From NCBI RefSeq assembly GCF_035046485.1, contig NC_085138.1, positions 446,749,204-446,813,203 of the forward strand: 64,000 nucleotides of DNA, read 5' to 3'. The position numbers and the translations under genes are program-made. The notes under the pieces were generated by a model. The model did no database searches. It was given only the letters and a program-made list of their open reading frames with translations, and had not been told where the DNA came from. Every line of letters begins with the position of its first letter. Positions within the stretch are counted from its first letter, which is position 1. Below are positions 1-9,230 of the stretch, piece by piece. This stretch comes from Aedes albopictus (Eukaryota > Arthropoda > Insecta > Diptera > Culicidae).

Positions 1-469
1 TTGACACCCGAAAGAAATAATTTGAATTGAGCTCAAAAACTTCAAAAGAAACTTTTGCCCCACTCGAACTTTTGCCCCACTTTACTCTATAGAGTTAATA
101 TCGGGGATCTTCATCAAATCACAAGTACTTTTGACTACCTGAATAAAAAAACCAAGTTTGTTCTAGGATTTATGAAAAAAATACCAAGTCATTTTGTCTC
201 ATTGACCAATGTAACCGCATAACAGTCACACTGGAAAAATATACTGACTTTGAAGCGTGCCATCAGTCAGGTCCGATTTAATTTCAGACAATTCATCTAG
301 CATATAAGATGTGCCGTAGCAAATTTTATTGCGAAACGATTGATTACGAATTTATGAGAAATTTTTAAAATTTAGGTCCAATTTCATACTATTAAAAGTT
401 GAATCTTTGGGCTCCATTTTCTCCAATGCCTACTTTTGTCGAATGTTACTCTTATGCGATTAGGGGCAG
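1..469. other. noncoding left edge, no gene seen
   Basis: AT-rich DNA with stop codons in every frame and no motif I recognise. The phrase TTTTGCCCCACT occurs twice near positions 55-80. It ends at the TIR of the outer nested element. Confidence 0.5.
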
Positions 470-822
470 TATAGGGTGTCCCAGAAAGTATGGGCACAAC
501 TTTGTATAACGAAAATACAATCATTTTCTTAACAAACAACAATTTTATATTTTTGTATTTTTATTCAAAGTATTTCCATTGATTCCTGTAAAGAGTATAT
601 AGGGTGGGGCGGGGCAAGATGGGTCGCATAAGGATGGATCACCATAACTTTGTAAATACAAATCGTATTGGTTTGTATTAGTCCGCTACTCTTTGATACA
701 CTAGTTAGCTATGCTAAAAGTCGATAAAAAGTTCATTAAATACAAAATATGATGTTAAACGAGCAGTTTTAAAAAGTGATCGATTTTGCACCGTGGAAAA
801 AGTGCAGGGCAAGATGGGCCAC

Positions 823-1162
823 TGTTTGGGCTCGGCCGTGAGCCCAAAGAATCATAGGTGGACGATGGACTGGCGGAACGGGTACAGGGACCAATTCCGG
901 GGAAGGGAAACCAGGAACAACACACTTCTGCTACTAAATAACTAAACGTTTATTCTAACGATTCATTAATTGGTGGCTTCGGTCTTGATGGGTTGGTGTC
1001 CAAGATGGTAATGGCGATCTCTGGCTTGGTTGTACCCTTTTATATGCCAAGGAGCTCATCTGTCGCGTAGCGGTTGCTAACGCCGTTGTTGATCCGGGTT
1101 GTCGTTATTTCAAAGGTAACTGCGATGGTACGATCATCTTCGGGAAGCGCTAGGCGCGAACA
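823..1162 (-). repeat. 3' LTR of the BEL element
   Basis: The other copy of the 340-bp LTR, offset from the 5' copy by 2607 bp, with the same TATAAAAG (1037-1044) and AATAAA (949-954) signals on the minus strand. I found no differences from the other LTR by eye. Confidence 0.9.
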
Positions 1163-1180
1163 TTCTGCCCCCGTTGGAAT
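1163..1180 (-). promoter_or_regulatory. polypurine tract next to the 3' LTR
   Basis: On the minus strand the bases just before the 3' LTR read ACGGGGGCAGAA, a G-rich purine run in the position where plus-strand DNA synthesis is primed in LTR retrotransposons. Confidence 0.6.
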
Positions 1181-1223
1181 TATATTTCAACTTTGGTAAA
1201 AGGATCTTCGACATTGCAATTAT

Positions 1224-3245
1224 TCAAGGGCGGTCACAATCGGAAGGAAATCGTTTGAGCTCTGGAACTGCTTGGGCATGGCTGGACATCCGAGATGTTG
1301 TTGAATCGGCTTTGGATTCTTCCAAGTCGGAATGTACTGAACAGTCTTCTGCGATTGCTTCGTAGGAACCAGCAACGGCCCATCCAAACTGCGTTTCGTA
1401 AAAGGTGGGCAAATGATCAGCCAGCTTGATTTGGCCTTGCTTTAAAATGTTGAAAAAGTGTTCGGCTCCAATCAGCATTTCCAATTCTCGTGAACGGTTG
1501 AATGTTTCATCGGCTAACTCGAGGCCGGTGGGAATACGCCAGGAATCCACGTTGACATTCATGGACGGAATAGTACCAGTTATCTTAGGTGTGACGAGGC
1601 AATCGATGTTAGCAGTAAAATCGTTATAGTTGGATGCTAATCTCACTGCCACTTCATGACGTATATGGGATCTAAAACCTGCTACGCCGACTACAGGAAC
1701 ATTGGCTGAACATTTAGGTAGGTTTAGTTTCTTCACTACAGACTGCGACAAAAGATTGACCTGCGATCCGGAATCCAATAACGCTCGAACCTGGTGAGCT
1801 TGACCGTCTTCGGAGTGGAGAGTGACGATTGCTGTCATCAGGAAAACCTGCTTGTTCGGCAAGCAAGGCATGCTGGAAAGGGACGCATCTACTGGCCGCT
1901 TCGTTACCGCTGGTACTGGATACTCTTCAGTTACTTTGGAAGTTTTACTTGGTCTATCCTCAGATTTTTTCCGCCGCTCAAAATGAATGAGAGTGTGATG
2001 CCGTTTGGAACATTTTCTACAAAACTTATCGCTACGACATGCTGCACTGTGATGGCCCTTTCGTAGGCAGTTAAAACACAAATTAGACGTTTTCAGCTTG
2101 TCGTACCGCTGCTTAACAGTCATCTTCTGAAAGATTGGACATCTGAAGTTTGGATGTTGGCCGGAACAAAGGTCGCACGTATATTCTGAAAACACTGTTG
2201 CAGCGTACGATGACTTGTAGAAGTCAGCTTTGAATGAAGGTTTCTTCGAATCCGGCAACTTACGGGTTGAAGTAGGAGTTGAATTTTCGCACCGCTCCAA
2301 AATCACGCATCGTTGCTTCAGGAAGTGAATCATTTGTTCATACTCTGGAAGCTCGGACTGGTTAATGGAAGCTTCCCAAAGTTCACGGGTCTGGTCGTCC
2401 AACACACGCGTCAATAAGGTCACAACGAACATCTGGGACATTCCGGAGAGCCGTTGATCCAGCTTGATTAAATTGTCGACGTGACGGGAACATTCATCCA
2501 CCAGACTGCGCAAATCCTTCGACGATTTTTTGGAAATCTTCTGCATATTCAAGAGGCCAAGGATGTGAGACTCGATGATCAACCGCTGGTTACCAAACCG
2601 TTCTTCAAGGATCTCCCATGCTCTTGCGTAGTCGTTGCTTTGTAGAGTTTCTATGTCGATGACACCTTCAGCATCACCCTTCAACGAGTTCTCCAAATGA
2701 TACAACTTTATCGCATCGGAATCGTTGGATCGCTGCATCATGTCCTGGAACATTGCCTTGAAGCGTGGCCATGCTTCATAACGTCCATCAAACGTCGGTA
2801 GGGGTGTACGGTAGGAATGGGTGTTGACAATAACTGGTTGACTTGATGGTTGATTTGCTGCAGATGACGTTGATGGCACAGGGTTTGATAATACGGCTCT
2901 GTTCTCTTTCTCCAAATCTCCTATCATCGATTCTACCTTGACCAAGGTTTCGTTGTAGAGATCTTCAAATTCGATATATTTCTCCTCCTGGACTTGTACG
3001 TTTTCTTCTTCTACGGAGGCGGTGATGGTGTTATGGACGTCATTGTATTCGGTATAGATGACTTGCAAATTTTTCGAATAAACTCGGAGAAGGGGAAGCG
3101 GCAGTCTCCTATGTTCGTCTTCAGCGGTGTACAGGGTATTGGAGATCCGCGTCACCTTCGCCTTTATCTGGCCTCGTTTCATGGTCAATAGCTTGACATC
3201 TTCCGGATTTTCCGTTCTCCGGGGTGGGGTACGGCATAATGACAT
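1224..3245 (-). CDS. BEL/Pao gag-protease polyprotein, lacking RT/RH/IN
   Basis: A 673-residue ORF, intact from Met to stop. Residues 1-140 are charged and helical. The conserved gag block opens at about 149 with LPTFDG and runs to about 320 (the DUF1759-like region of BEL gag). Cys/His clusters follow: CDLC...C near 357-369, the zinc knuckle CFNCLRKGHHSAAC at 390-403, and CRKC...H near 409-421. An aspartic protease domain of the DUF1758 type has its active site ALLDSGS at about 488-494. The protein ends at ...LKRFPSDCDRP, about where the RT linker would begin in a full element, so the RT, RNase H and integrase region has been lost by deletion. Expected role: capsid formation, RNA binding and polyprotein cleavage. 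Met22 is an alternative start. Confidence 0.9.
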   Translation of the reverse strand: MSLCRTPPRRTENPEDVKLLTMKRGQIKAKVTRISNTLYTAEDEHRRLPLPLLRVYSKNLQVIYTEYNDVHNTITASVEEENVQVQEEKYIEFEDLYNETLVKVESMIGDLEKENRAVLSNPVPSTSSAANQPSSQPVIVNTHSYRTPLPTFDGRYEAWPRFKAMFQDMMQRSNDSDAIKLYHLENSLKGDAEGVIDIETLQSNDYARAWEILEERFGNQRLIIESHILGLLNMQKISKKSSKDLRSLVDECSRHVDNLIKLDQRLSGMSQMFVVTLLTRVLDDQTRELWEASINQSELPEYEQMIHFLKQRCVILERCENSTPTSTRKLPDSKKPSFKADFYKSSYAATVFSEYTCDLCSGQHPNFRCPIFQKMTVKQRYDKLKTSNLCFNCLRKGHHSAACRSDKFCRKCSKRHHTLIHFERRKKSEDRPSKTSKVTEEYPVPAVTKRPVDASLSSMPCLPNKQVFLMTAIVTLHSEDGQAHQVRALLDSGSQVNLLSQSVVKKLNLPKCSANVPVVGVAGFRSHIRHEVAVRLASNYNDFTANIDCLVTPKITGTIPSMNVNVDSWRIPTGLELADETFNRSRELEMLIGAEHFFNILKQGQIKLADHLPTFYETQFGWAVAGSYEAIAEDCSVHSDLEESKADSTTSRMSSHAQAVPELKRFPSDCDRP

Positions 3246-3411
3246 CTTAATACGAAATATCCGTCCGATGAAGGCGACACGCGATTGGAAGGAAGATCTT
3301 CACGGATGTCGCGACCAGGAATACCAACTTGACGGAATCCAATTACGGTTTTTTGCGCTGTCGAAGCCACGCAAAACGCTTTCTTCCTTAGCAGCAGCAC
3401 TCCAGTCCAGA

Positions 3412-3428
3412 TCCGGTTCGAAGGACCA
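3412..3428 (-). promoter_or_regulatory. primer-binding site, tRNA-Tyr type
   Basis: One base inside the 5' LTR, the + strand reads TCCGGTTCGAAGGACCA. This resembles the 3' end of eukaryotic tRNA-Tyr (acceptor strand TCGAAGG, discriminator A, CCA) with one change in the T-stem. The minus strand is therefore complementary to the tRNA 3' end, as needed to prime minus-strand DNA. The tRNA identity is from memory. Confidence 0.7.
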
Positions 3429-3429
3429 A

Positions 3430-3769
3430 TGTTTGGGCTCGGCCGTGAGCCCAAAGAATCATAGGTGGACGATGGACTGGCGGAACGGGTACAGGGACCA
3501 ATTCCGGGGAAGGGAAACCAGGAACAACACACTTCTGCTACTAAATAACTAAACGTTTATTCTAACGATTCATTAATTGGTGGCTTCGGTCTTGATGGGT
3601 TGGTGTCCAAGATGGTAATGGCGATCTCTGGCTTGGTTGTACCCTTTTATATGCCAAGGAGCTCATCTGTCGCGTAGCGGTTGCTAACGCCGTTGTTGAT
3701 CCGGGTTGTCGTTATTTCAAAGGTAACTGCGATGGTACGATCATCTTCGGGAAGCGCTAGGCGCGAACA
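3430..3769 (-). repeat. 5' LTR of the BEL element
   Basis: A 340-bp LTR, TGTTCGCGCC at its 5' end on the minus strand and ending CCAAACA. It has a TATAAAAG box at 3644-3651 and an AATAAA signal at 3556-3561, both on the minus strand, consistent with U3 promoter and R/U5 polyadenylation functions. The last bases form a perfect 9-bp hairpin (TTTGGGCTC / GAGCCCAAA). Confidence 0.9.
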
Positions 3770-5168
3770 GCCACCTTTTAAGTAATTCACATTTTCTCAA
3801 CGAAAAACGTCAAAATATAAGATTTGTTCCGCATTCATATATGCTCCATATCCATACTGAATAAACAAGAGCTACTGGTAAACATTTTATAGATTTATTT
3901 GGAATATAAAAAACTTTACGATTCGAGTGGTCCTCAGGCGTCTTGAAAATCGATGTTTTCACTAAAAAAATATCATAATTTTATGTTATAATTTTGAGTG
4001 TTCTTTCCGCTTGATTGAAGTCATTTATGAGATGGTCTTGTAATAAATAATAAATAACTTTTGAATGCTCCAAAAATACGTTCAAAATTGAAGGTGACCC
4101 ATCTTGCCCCGCGGCCGTTTATATGGAGATTATATGGAATGTATCGCATAAGAAAAATGGCTAAAAACCATTTTATTTTTTATTTCCAATGAGAGTGAAT
4201 AATTTTTCAATCAATGCCCCAAACTTTTGTATATTCATGCTGGTCATCTAACAAAATTATTAATCTAAACAAAACATGAGTAATGCGCCCAAAAATGGCA
4301 CTGGCCCATCTTGCCCCGTGACCCATCTTGCCCCGCCCCACCCTACATTAAAAAGGGGTTTTGTATGCAGAATATTGAAAATGAAAAAACATCTTCGATA
4401 ACTTCTGCACAAACTACTTTTTTACGGTTTTGCCTAAAACCCTAATTCGAAACATTTTTTTCGATTATTTATGGCATGATATATTCGAAAACATGATTCC
4501 TTAGATGGTTGATGATTTTTTTTATAAGAAACAATGTTCTGCCTGTGCGTATGGGTACTTCAAAATTTTGAGAAATCTGAAAAAATCACCTTTTCCATTT
4601 CTGGATAAGACATGCCCACAGACATTCGAATTTTAAAGGATGTTTGAACGAGAATTAAAATAATTCAATCTACTGTTTATAAAGCTGGAGCATTTATATA
4701 GCTTATAGGGAAATTGTAGCTTTCTGCATGCTGTGATATTAATTCAGAAGCTTGTTTTCAACTATTCGAAAATTGGGTTTTCAAAAATATCGATTTTGGT
4801 GTTTAAATTCATTTTTGAGGTTCAAAAGTATATGTTTACAATTCAAACTAAGGATTGTATAATAGATACGCTTGTAGAAATACACGGATATATTTCTTGA
4901 AAATTTTATTGAGCTTAATTTCATGTGTAAAAAACAATTTGTTGAACGATGCCATTGAAAAATATAGCAATTTGTGCAGAAGCTTTGAAAGTTCTTTTAG
5001 GGAATGTTCTGCCGCATTCAAACGAAGTGTAAAATGCATATTCTAATGATTGGCGTTTGATGTTAATACATTGAAGTAGGATATGTGTGAAAATAAAGTT
5101 TGTTTGTGCATCCATTCCCAAATGGCAGAGCTGCAAAGTTGTGCCCATACTTTCTGGGACACCCTATA

Positions 5169-8100
5169 GTTTGTAAAGAAGTCCCTGGGGGAATCCCTGA
5201 AAAATTACTGATGGTATTCCTCCAGGAATTTCCTGAAAGAATTTATGAAGAAATCCCTAGAGGATTTCCAGGCAGAATCTTCTGGAGGATTTCCTGGAGG
5301 AGACCCTGAAATATTCCTGGGAGTATTCCTGGAGAATTTCCTGGAAGAATTTCTGAGAAAATCTCCAGAAGAATTTCTGGAAAAATTCCTGGAGAAATTG
5401 TTGACATTATTTCTGAAGGATGTCCAGGAGCAATTCCTGGATCAATTCCTAGAGAAATTTCTGGAGCAATTCCTGATGAAATTCTTGGGGTAATTCCAGA
5501 AGAATATCCTGGAATAGTTCTTGGAGATATTCCTGGATAAAATCTTGGAGGAATTGCTGGAGGTTCTTCTTCGGGAATTGCTGGCGGAATCCGCGAGGGA
5601 ATCTCTGGAGGAATTCTTTCAACAACTTCTGGATGAATTTCTGGGGGAATCTATGGAGAAGCTCTGGGAGAAATTTCTGAAAAGAATCCCCTGAGAAATT
5701 CACGGAGGGATTTCAAGAGAAATCTCTGGAGGAATTCCTGGAGAAATCTCTGGAAAAATCCCTGAAAAAGTTCCTGGACGAGTTTTAGCGGAATTCTTAG
5801 AGAAATATCTGTAGCGATTCCTGGAGGGTAAACTGGAAGATTTCTTGGTGGAATTTCCGGAAAAATTCCAGAAGGTATTCCTAGAAAAAAACCCTGGAAG
5901 AATTTCTGCAGCAATCCCTAATTTATGATGGTGTTCCTTGATTAATTCCAGGTGTAATTCCTGGAGGAATCCCTGAAAAATTATTGAAGGTATTCCTGGA
6001 GAATATTCTTGAAGAATTTCTGAAGAAATCCCTAGGGGATTTCCAGGAAGAATCCTTGGAGAAACTTCTGCAAGATTTCCTGGAGGAATCTTCAAAGAAG
6101 TTTCTGAAGAGATTCCATGGAGAAATCTCTGGAGGAATCCCTTAAGCAATTCATGATGGAATCTCATGAGAAATTCCCGGAGAAATACCTAGAGGAATTG
6201 TTGACATAATTTCTGTAAGATGTCTAGGAGCAATTCCTAGAGAAATTTCTGGGAGAATTCCTAGATAAGTTCCTGGAGAAATTCCTGGAGAAATTCCTAG
6301 AAGTATTCCTTTGGGAATTTCTGGATGAATCTCTAGAAGAATTTTTGGAAGAATTGCTGGATGAATTTCTAGAGAATTCTGGGAAATTTCTATTTTTATT
6401 CTATTATTTTTCTATTTCTGAAAAAATCCCTTGAGAAAACCCCGGAGGAATTTCTAGCGGAATTTCTGGAGGAATTCTTGGATAAATCCTCGAAGGAATT
6501 CCTTAAGAAATCTTTGAAGAAATCCTAGAAGTAGTTTGTAAAGAAATTCCTGGGGGAATCCCTGAAAAAATGCTGATGGTATTCCTCCAGGAATTTTCTG
6601 TAAGAATTTATGAAGAAATCCCTAGAGGATTTCCAAAAATAATCTTCAGAGGAACTTCTGGGGGGTTTCCTGGAGGAATCTTCGGAGGATTTCCTGGAGG
6701 AATCCCTGAAAAATTTACTGGATGAATGTCTGAAAAAATTTCCAGAAGAATTGCTGGAAAAAATCCTGGAGAAATTGTTGACATAACTTCTGAAGGATGT
6801 CCAGGAGCAATTCCTGGATCGATTCCTAGAGAAATTTCTGGAGCAATTCCTGATGAAATTCTTTGAGTAATTCCTGGAGAATTTCCTGGAATAGTTCTCG
6901 GAGAAATTCCTAAATAAAATCCTGGAGGAATTGCTGAAGGTTATCCTGTGGGAATTGCTGGCGGAATCCTTGAAGGAATTCTAGGAGGAATCACTGTAGT
7001 AATTCCTTCAACAATTTGTGGATGAATTTCTGGGGGAATCTCTAGAGGAGCTCTGGGAGAAATTTCTGAAAAAATCGCCGGAGAAACTCCCGGAGGAATT
7101 TCTGAAGAAATCCCTGGAAAAATCACTAGAAAAGTTCCTGGAGGAGATTTTAGTGCAAATCCTGGAGGAATGCCTGTAGCAATTCCTGGAGGGAATACTG
7201 GAAGATTTCTTGGCGGAATTTCTGGAAAAAATCCAGAAGGTATTCCTAGAAAAAATCCTGGAAGAATTTCTGAAGGAATTCCTGGAGTAATTCCTAGAGG
7301 AATTCCTGAAGAAATTCGTGAATGAATCTCTTAGGGAATTCGTATATGAATACCAGAAATAATTCCTCAAGAAATTGCAGATGAAGTTCTTGAACAAATT
7401 CAGGAGGAATCCTTGAAAGAGTTTCTGAAGAAACTCCAGAAGGAAACCCTGAAGAAATTTCAAGCGGAATTACTAAGGGAATCCCTAAGTAGTTCCTGGG
7501 AGAAAGTACTGAATCAATTCCTAGAAAAGTTCCTTAAACAATACAATGAGGAATTGCTGGAGGAACCCTAAAAAGAGTTCGTGGGAGAATCTTTGGAGGA
7601 TGTTTAAAATAAGTTGTTTCAGAAGGAATCACGGAAGGAAGTCCCGAGTTAAGCCCTGCAGAAATTCTCGGAGGAATCCCTGGGAGACGGAGGAATCTCT
7701 AGAAATACTCCTGGAGGAATCTCTATTAGAATTCCTCGAGGAATTTCTGGAGAAATATCTATACGCATTTCAATTCCCAGAGGATCCCTGGAATAATTCT
7801 TAGAGGAATCTCTGAAGAAATTCATGGAGAATTCCCAGTAAAAATTTCTGAAGAAATTGCAGAGGGAATCCTTGGAGAAATCCTGAAGGAATACTAATAA
7901 GAGTTCGTGGAATAACGCCTTGGGAAATCACTGTAGCAGATCCTGAAAAAACCCCAGGAAAAATCCTGGGGAATTCCTAAATAGTTCCTGGAGGAAGTAT
8001 TGGATTATATTTTGGAGAACTTCTGAAGGAATTCTTAAAAGTGTTCCTGGGGGAACCCTTGGAGGATTTTTTAAAATAATTCCTGGAGTTGTTTCTGAAA

Positions 8101-8745
8101 TAAACACAGAAGATATTCCCGGTCGAATTCTTGGAGGAATGCTTGAAGGAAAATCTGGAGGAATCCCGGAAGCAATCCCATGATGAATTCCTTAGGAAAT
8201 CCCAGGAAAGCTTTCTTAACAAATTACTGGAAGAATTTCTGTAGGAAAAAAAATGAAGGCGTCCAAGTCTGCAATATTTTTTGGACGAATTATTGTTGGA
8301 ATTTTAGAATAGAGAATGTTTTGTACAATGATTTAAGGTACTCCTGGAAATTTCTGGAGGAACTATCGAGAAAAGCACTGGAACAATCACTGAAGGAACT
8401 TCTAAAGATATCCCAGGAGAAATTCCCGGAGGAATGCCTGGTGAAACCCATACAGGAATTCTCGGAAAACTCTCTGGAGCAATCCATGCTAGAATCACTG
8501 AAGGAAGCTATGGAAAACTCCTGAAGGAATTCATCGATGTATCCTTGCAGAAGTATTTGTAAAAAAAACTGAAGGAAACGTTGGGGACATTCTTAAAGCA
8601 TTTCTTGGAACGAACCCTAAAAAAACTATCTGAAAGAATTCACAAAAGAGAAACTCCTGGATATGTTCCTTGAGGAATTTCTGAAACAATTATTGGAAAA
8701 GTTCCTGAATCACTGCCTAAAATAATTTCTGGAGATGTCCTTGAA
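5169..8745 (+). repeat. degenerate 12-bp array, GAATTCCTGGAG polarity
   Basis: Almost continuous imperfect copies of a 12-bp unit near ATTCCTGGAGAA. Long runs stay in register; for example 5430-5540 splits cleanly into 12-mers that differ at one to four positions. Because 12 is a multiple of 3, the open frames encode four-residue periodic peptides such as FLEKFLEQ or IPPGIPPE; these are by-products of the repeat, not genes. A block of roughly 700 bp is present twice (5168-5900 and 6533-7270). Confidence 0.85.
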
Positions 8746-9230
8746 CGAATTTGTAAAGAAATCCCAGGTATTATTATCTTAGCATGACGTTTGTTTGAAT
8801 TGAATACAAGTGAAAATTCGTGTAGCAATAGCATATAACTGCACTCTATAGCAGCATATAATTCTACAAAGTCCTTGTTTTTCCCTACCGGAAACTTGCC
8901 ATGTTGTTTTTGTGTGCCATGAATAAACATCTCAAAATTTAACCATTCATCCAAGCTTGTTATTTGGTTAAATTCTATGATAAGATTGAAGTGGATCTCT
9001 TGGAGAAATACTTGGCGAAATTTCCTGTGATTCTCAAAAAAAAAAAAGGTTGGATAATTGTGGATAAAAACCTCAATTATTAGAATAGTCTAGAGGATAG
9101 TTTTTTTTTTAAATATTTTTTCTGGAACACTTGAATTATTGACAATCTTTGAGTTGGCTCGAATTAAAAAAAAATCTGTCGGCCAGGGGGGGGGGGCCAC
9201 GGCCCCCCCTGCCCCCCTCTGGCTACGCCC
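8746..9230. other. non-array spacer with G/C run
   Basis: This spacer separates two array domains of opposite polarity. It is AT-rich, with no coding potential, poly-A/T runs at about 9031 and 9103, and a G-run followed by a C-run at 9186-9217. The tract ends in CTGGCTACGCCC, a phrase I have seen in insect repeats. Apart from the G/C block, I recognise nothing in it. Confidence 0.5.

Larger units (their letters stand above)
823..3769 (-). mobile_element. BEL/Pao LTR retrotransposon, internally deleted, recent
   Basis: LTRs at 823-1162 and 3430-3769 (340 bp, TG...CA) are flanked by the 5-bp target duplication GCCAC at 818-822 and 3770-3774. On the minus strand the order is 5' LTR, tRNA-primer site, gag-protease ORF, purine-rich tract, 3' LTR. 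Reverse transcriptase, RNase H and integrase are all absent: the ORF stops a few residues after the linker that normally leads into the RT region. The LTRs look identical over their whole length, which implies a very young insertion, so the deleted form was probably mobilised by enzymes from a full-length relative. Confidence 0.92.
600..4345. mobile_element. second-level TIR element with gcaagatggg subterminal motifs
   Basis: Terminal repeats 601-624 and 4321-4344 are perfect 24-bp inverted copies starting AGGGTGGGGCGGGGCAAGAT, with TA at each edge (600-601, 4344-4345). Without the BEL insertion the element is about 790 bp and has no coding capacity. The core GCAAGATGGG recurs inside at about 809 and, inverted, at about 4098 and 4304. 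That spacing looks like a set of subterminal protein-binding sites. It sits inside the 470-5168 element and was itself hit by the BEL element. Confidence 0.85.
470..5168. mobile_element. outer TA-flanked TIR element (level 1 of a three-level nest)
   Basis: A 35-bp terminal inverted repeat is perfect at both ends (470-504 and 5134-5168; it begins TATAGGGTGTCCCAGAAAG). The TA dinucleotides at the ends fit a Tc1/mariner-type TA target duplication. Without the nested element the body is about 950 bp (505-599 and 4346-5133). I see no transposase in it; the short ORFs at 4.85-5.15 kb overlap on both strands and look like noise. It is probably a non-autonomous derivative. The left flank is ordinary DNA, while the right flank begins at once with the 12-bp degenerate array. 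Confidence 0.8.

Noticed and set aside
3127..3552. 141-residue + strand ORF across the 5' LTR
   Set aside because: Crosses LTR, primer site and gag start on the wrong strand; a shadow of the BEL element.
5245..7463. Several 80-155-residue ORFs with FLEKFLEQ, IPPGIPPE or RNSRNS repeats
   Set aside because: They follow the 12-bp DNA period in all three frames and both strands, with no start context or composition change; by-products of the repeat.
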